Assembly (NCBI GenBank): GCA_002685335.1
Contig: NYWY01000041.1
Span: 1-11,124, forward strand
DNA from: Planctomycetaceae bacterium
GTDB lineage: Bacteria; Planctomycetota; Phycisphaerae; Phycisphaerales; SM1A02
DNA length: 11,124 nucleotides
Direction: 5' to 3'
Part shown: positions 9,746 to 11,124 of the stretch, piece by piece
Layout of the letters: every line of letters begins with the position of its first letter
Position numbering within the stretch: position 1 is the first letter of the stretch
The notes under the pieces: generated by a model
Told to the model about the DNA's origin: nothing
Databases searched by the model: none
The model's input: the letters and a program-made list of their open reading frames with translations, nothing else
Made by a program: the position numbers and the translations under genes

Positions 9746-10804
9746 TCAACTGAGTCGTCCGCCGGGCGTGCCCCAGTCGGGAACCGAATCCCCACCCGAC
9801 GGTGATCCGCCACCACCGGGGCCGCCCCCGGGGGCATTGCCGTCGCCCCACTCATCGATCGCGATCGAGTGGACCTCGGCCCGACTTCGTCGCGGAGGCA
9901 GATCCGAGAGTTCCTCGGGCCGTTCGTCGAAGGCGACCCGTTCGATCGAATAGACACGGTCGAGCAACCACTCGCCACTCCCCTCGACCGACGCCTCGAT
10001 CAGATCCTCGGCCTCTTCGAGGCTCCGGGCGGTGGCCCACACCGCGATGTACGCACCCCCGACCTTCCCGTCGATCGGATCGGCCATCGCGATCGCATGC
10101 CAGAGCGTGAATCCCAGTTCCCGTCCACCATCGTCGATGTTGGAGTGGGGGTCGACGTCGAGCTGCAACCGCCAGTCGTCCCGGAGTTGGAGCAGAAGTT
10201 CGTCCAGATCCGGTGAATGCTCATCCTGGATGACCAGGATCTCCCGCATTCGATAGGGAGGATCGACGCCGTCGAAGGCATCCTCGTTCCAGGTCTCGGT
10301 CACCTGCTCCAGGCCATTGCGTTCCAGGATGGCCTCGATCGCATCCCGCATGTCGACCTGACAGTGGACCGAGATCGACTTCCAGGCATCAAGAAAGACC
10401 TCGAGGAACGGCTCCTCCGACGTCGCTCCCACCCCGATGGAGACCTCTTCGAGCAGAATCGGCTCGAACTCCCGCCAGGTGGCGATGAAGTCATCGATGA
10501 AGAGCGGCTCGGACGCCATGTAGACGTCGATCGACCGGTAGGCATCCACCGAGCCGATCTCGACCACCGGAGACACCTCGCCCGGAAGCAGCTCCAGGAG
10601 ACGATGGAGGATGTTCTGGAGCTGTTCATGGCTGACCGCGATCTGGAACGCGTAGGTGTCCGGAGACTCGTCTTCGCCGGGCACGAACTCCACCACCCAC
10701 CCCTCCCGGGGCGGTGGCGCGTCGAGACGTTCGACTCCGAGGGGGAGGGCATAGCCCTTCACCACGAGCCGATCGAGATCCTGACGAAGAAGGAACTCCC
10801 TCAT
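9746..10804 (-). CDS. Acidic hypothetical protein with Gly/Pro-rich tail
   Basis: I do not recognise this 352-residue protein. It is strongly acidic and cytoplasmic by appearance, with no signal peptide or hydrophobic segment and a single cysteine (C148). The layout suggests two or more alpha/beta domains. Residues 1-160 alternate strand-like and helical segments. A second module at about 185-293 contains FTLWHAIAMADP and AYIAVWATARSLEEAEDLIE, which reads as strand then amphipathic helix. Residues 320-350 are a Gly/Pro/Ser-rich, probably disordered tail. I place the start at the ATG at 10804, because the longer GTG start at 10855 adds basic, non-conserved-looking residues and would cross the likely promoter. 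No Shine-Dalgarno is evident, while TAGAAT sits seven bases before the ATG, suggesting a leaderless mRNA. It leads the cluster with the two cysteine-cluster genes. Confidence 0.8.
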   Translation of the reverse strand: MREFLLRQDLDRLVVKGYALPLGVERLDAPPPREGWVVEFVPGEDESPDTYAFQIAVSHEQLQNILHRLLELLPGEVSPVVEIGSVDAYRSIDVYMASEPLFIDDFIATWREFEPILLEEVSIGVGATSEEPFLEVFLDAWKSISVHCQVDMRDAIEAILERNGLEQVTETWNEDAFDGVDPPYRMREILVIQDEHSPDLDELLLQLRDDWRLQLDVDPHSNIDDGGRELGFTLWHAIAMADPIDGKVGGAYIAVWATARSLEEAEDLIEASVEGSGEWLLDRVYSIERVAFDERPEELSDLPPRRSRAEVHSIAIDEWGDGNAPGGGPGGGGSPSGGDSVPDWGTPGGRLS

Positions 10805-10811
10805 AGCGATG

Positions 10812-10817
10812 ATTCTA
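10812..10817 (-). promoter_or_regulatory. Candidate -10 box, leaderless minus-strand transcript
   Basis: TAGAAT on the minus strand matches five of six bases of the sigma-70 -10 consensus. It is followed by seven bases and then the ATG at 10804, so transcription would start at or next to the start codon. This fits the absence of a ribosome binding site there. The -35 region at about 10835-10840 (TCGTCC) is weak. Confidence 0.45.
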
Positions 10818-10864
10818 CGGGGGGTCCGGGCGTCGGACGAGCGGATGGGCGGCACGGTTCGGGA

Positions 10865-10870
10865 TATATT
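10865..10870 (+). promoter_or_regulatory. Candidate -10 box for the NSS transporter gene
   Basis: TATATT is the most AT-rich hexamer in this intergenic stretch and lies 50 bases before the ATG at 10921. Transcription would begin near 10877, just at the start of a small hairpin. No convincing -35 box is seen at 16-18 bases upstream, so the call is tentative; the same bases could serve the minus strand. Confidence 0.35.
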
Positions 10871-10876
10871 GCCCGA

Positions 10877-10892
10877 CAGCGGAAACCCGCTG
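10877..10892 (+). other. 5'-UTR hairpin before the transporter gene
   Basis: CAGCGG (10877-10882) pairs with CCGCTG (10887-10892) around AAAC. If the TATATT box is used, this six-pair hairpin would lie at the very 5' end of the mRNA, a position where hairpins can slow RNA decay. No T-run follows, so it is not a terminator. Confidence 0.35.
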
Positions 10893-10920
10893 CTCTCGAC
10901 ACCCCGGAGATCAGAACGGC

Positions 10921-11124
10921 ATGAGCGAACGAGCCCATTGGGGATCCAGGACCGGATTCATCCTTGCCGCGGCCGGATCGGCGGTCGGCCTGGGGAACAT
11001 CTGGAAGTTCCCCTACATCACCGGCGAGAACGGTGGCGGGCTCTTCGTCCTCGTCTATCTCGTCTGCATCGCCGCGGTCGGCATCCCGATCCTGCTGGCC
11101 GAGGTCATCCTCGGGAAGTCGACC
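10921..11124 (+). CDS. Neurotransmitter:sodium symporter family transporter, 5' part
   Basis: The first 68 codons of a sodium-dependent transporter of the NSS/SNF family (LeuT fold), cut off by the window end. Family members have 11-12 membrane segments and import amino acids or related solutes with sodium into the cytoplasm. The sequence HWGSRTGFILAAAG leads into TM1, whose unwound centre SAVGLGN (residues 20-26) matches LeuT N21-N27. That stretch includes the sodium ligands A21, V22 and N26 (LeuT A22, V23 and N27). K29 stands where LeuT has the gate residue R30. ENGGG (36-40) precedes TM2 (about 41-62). GGAG at 10906-10909 is a ribosome binding site eleven bases before the ATG. The substrate cannot be told from this portion. 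It is divergently arranged with the minus-strand cluster. Confidence 0.93.
   Translation, partial: MSERAHWGSRTGFILAAAGSAVGLGNIWKFPYITGENGGGLFVLVYLVCIAAVGIPILLAEVILGKST

Noticed and set aside
10805..10855. N-terminal extension of the hypothetical protein to a GTG at 10855
   Set aside because: The extra 17 residues are basic and unlike the acidic protein, no ribosome site precedes the GTG, and the extension would cover the TAGAAT promoter candidate.
10217..10924. 235-codon plus-strand frame opposite the hypothetical gene
   Set aside because: It is antisense to the minus-strand frame that has a plausible promoter, operon context and balanced composition. The plus-strand translation is His/Arg/Asp-rich and crosses the intergenic promoter region into the transporter start.

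Overview
The window carries the RNA polymerase beta/beta' locus of a GC-rich bacterium, followed by a small three-gene cluster on the opposite strand and the start of a sodium-coupled transporter gene. Codon usage is strongly biased to G/C in third positions. RpoB has an SI2-type insert, and the flanking region holds paired CxxCxxCC-family proteins and an NSS transporter. This combination suggests a planctomycete, perhaps of the Phycisphaerae type. That placement is inference from gene content and protein style; there is no rRNA or marker search behind it.

Positions 1-8453, plus strand: rpoB (23-3871), a 97-base gap containing two tandem GC-rich hairpins, and rpoC (3969-8387), closed by a textbook intrinsic terminator (8413-8453). 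Both proteins are complete, with active-site lysines, the Mg-binding aspartates, both zinc sites and the trigger loop intact. They also carry apparent lineage-specific insertions. The clearest are about 15 residues beside the N-terminal rifampicin-pocket strand of RpoB and about 29 Lys/Glu-rich residues near the RpoC C-terminus.

Positions 8454-10804, minus strand, convergent with rpoC: in transcription order, an unrecognised acidic 352-residue protein with a Gly/Pro-rich tail, a canonical CxxCxxCC (YkgJ-like, PF03692-type) protein, and a second, divergent member of that family whose start overlaps the previous stop as TGATG. The cluster ends in an 84-codon relic of an alpha/beta hydrolase C-terminus. 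The relic overlaps the end of the second CxxCxxCC gene and has no nucleophile half. Tight spacing suggests one transcript. A TAGAAT hexamer seven bases before the first ATG suggests it is leaderless.

Positions 10805-11124: a short divergent intergenic region with candidate promoters for both directions, then the first 68 codons of a neurotransmitter:sodium symporter family gene that runs off the window.

I see no CRISPR array, tRNA, rRNA, insertion sequence or prophage. I do not see a clear new biological system. The most unusual parts are the uncharacterised minus-strand cluster with its hydrolase relic and the polymerase insertions.
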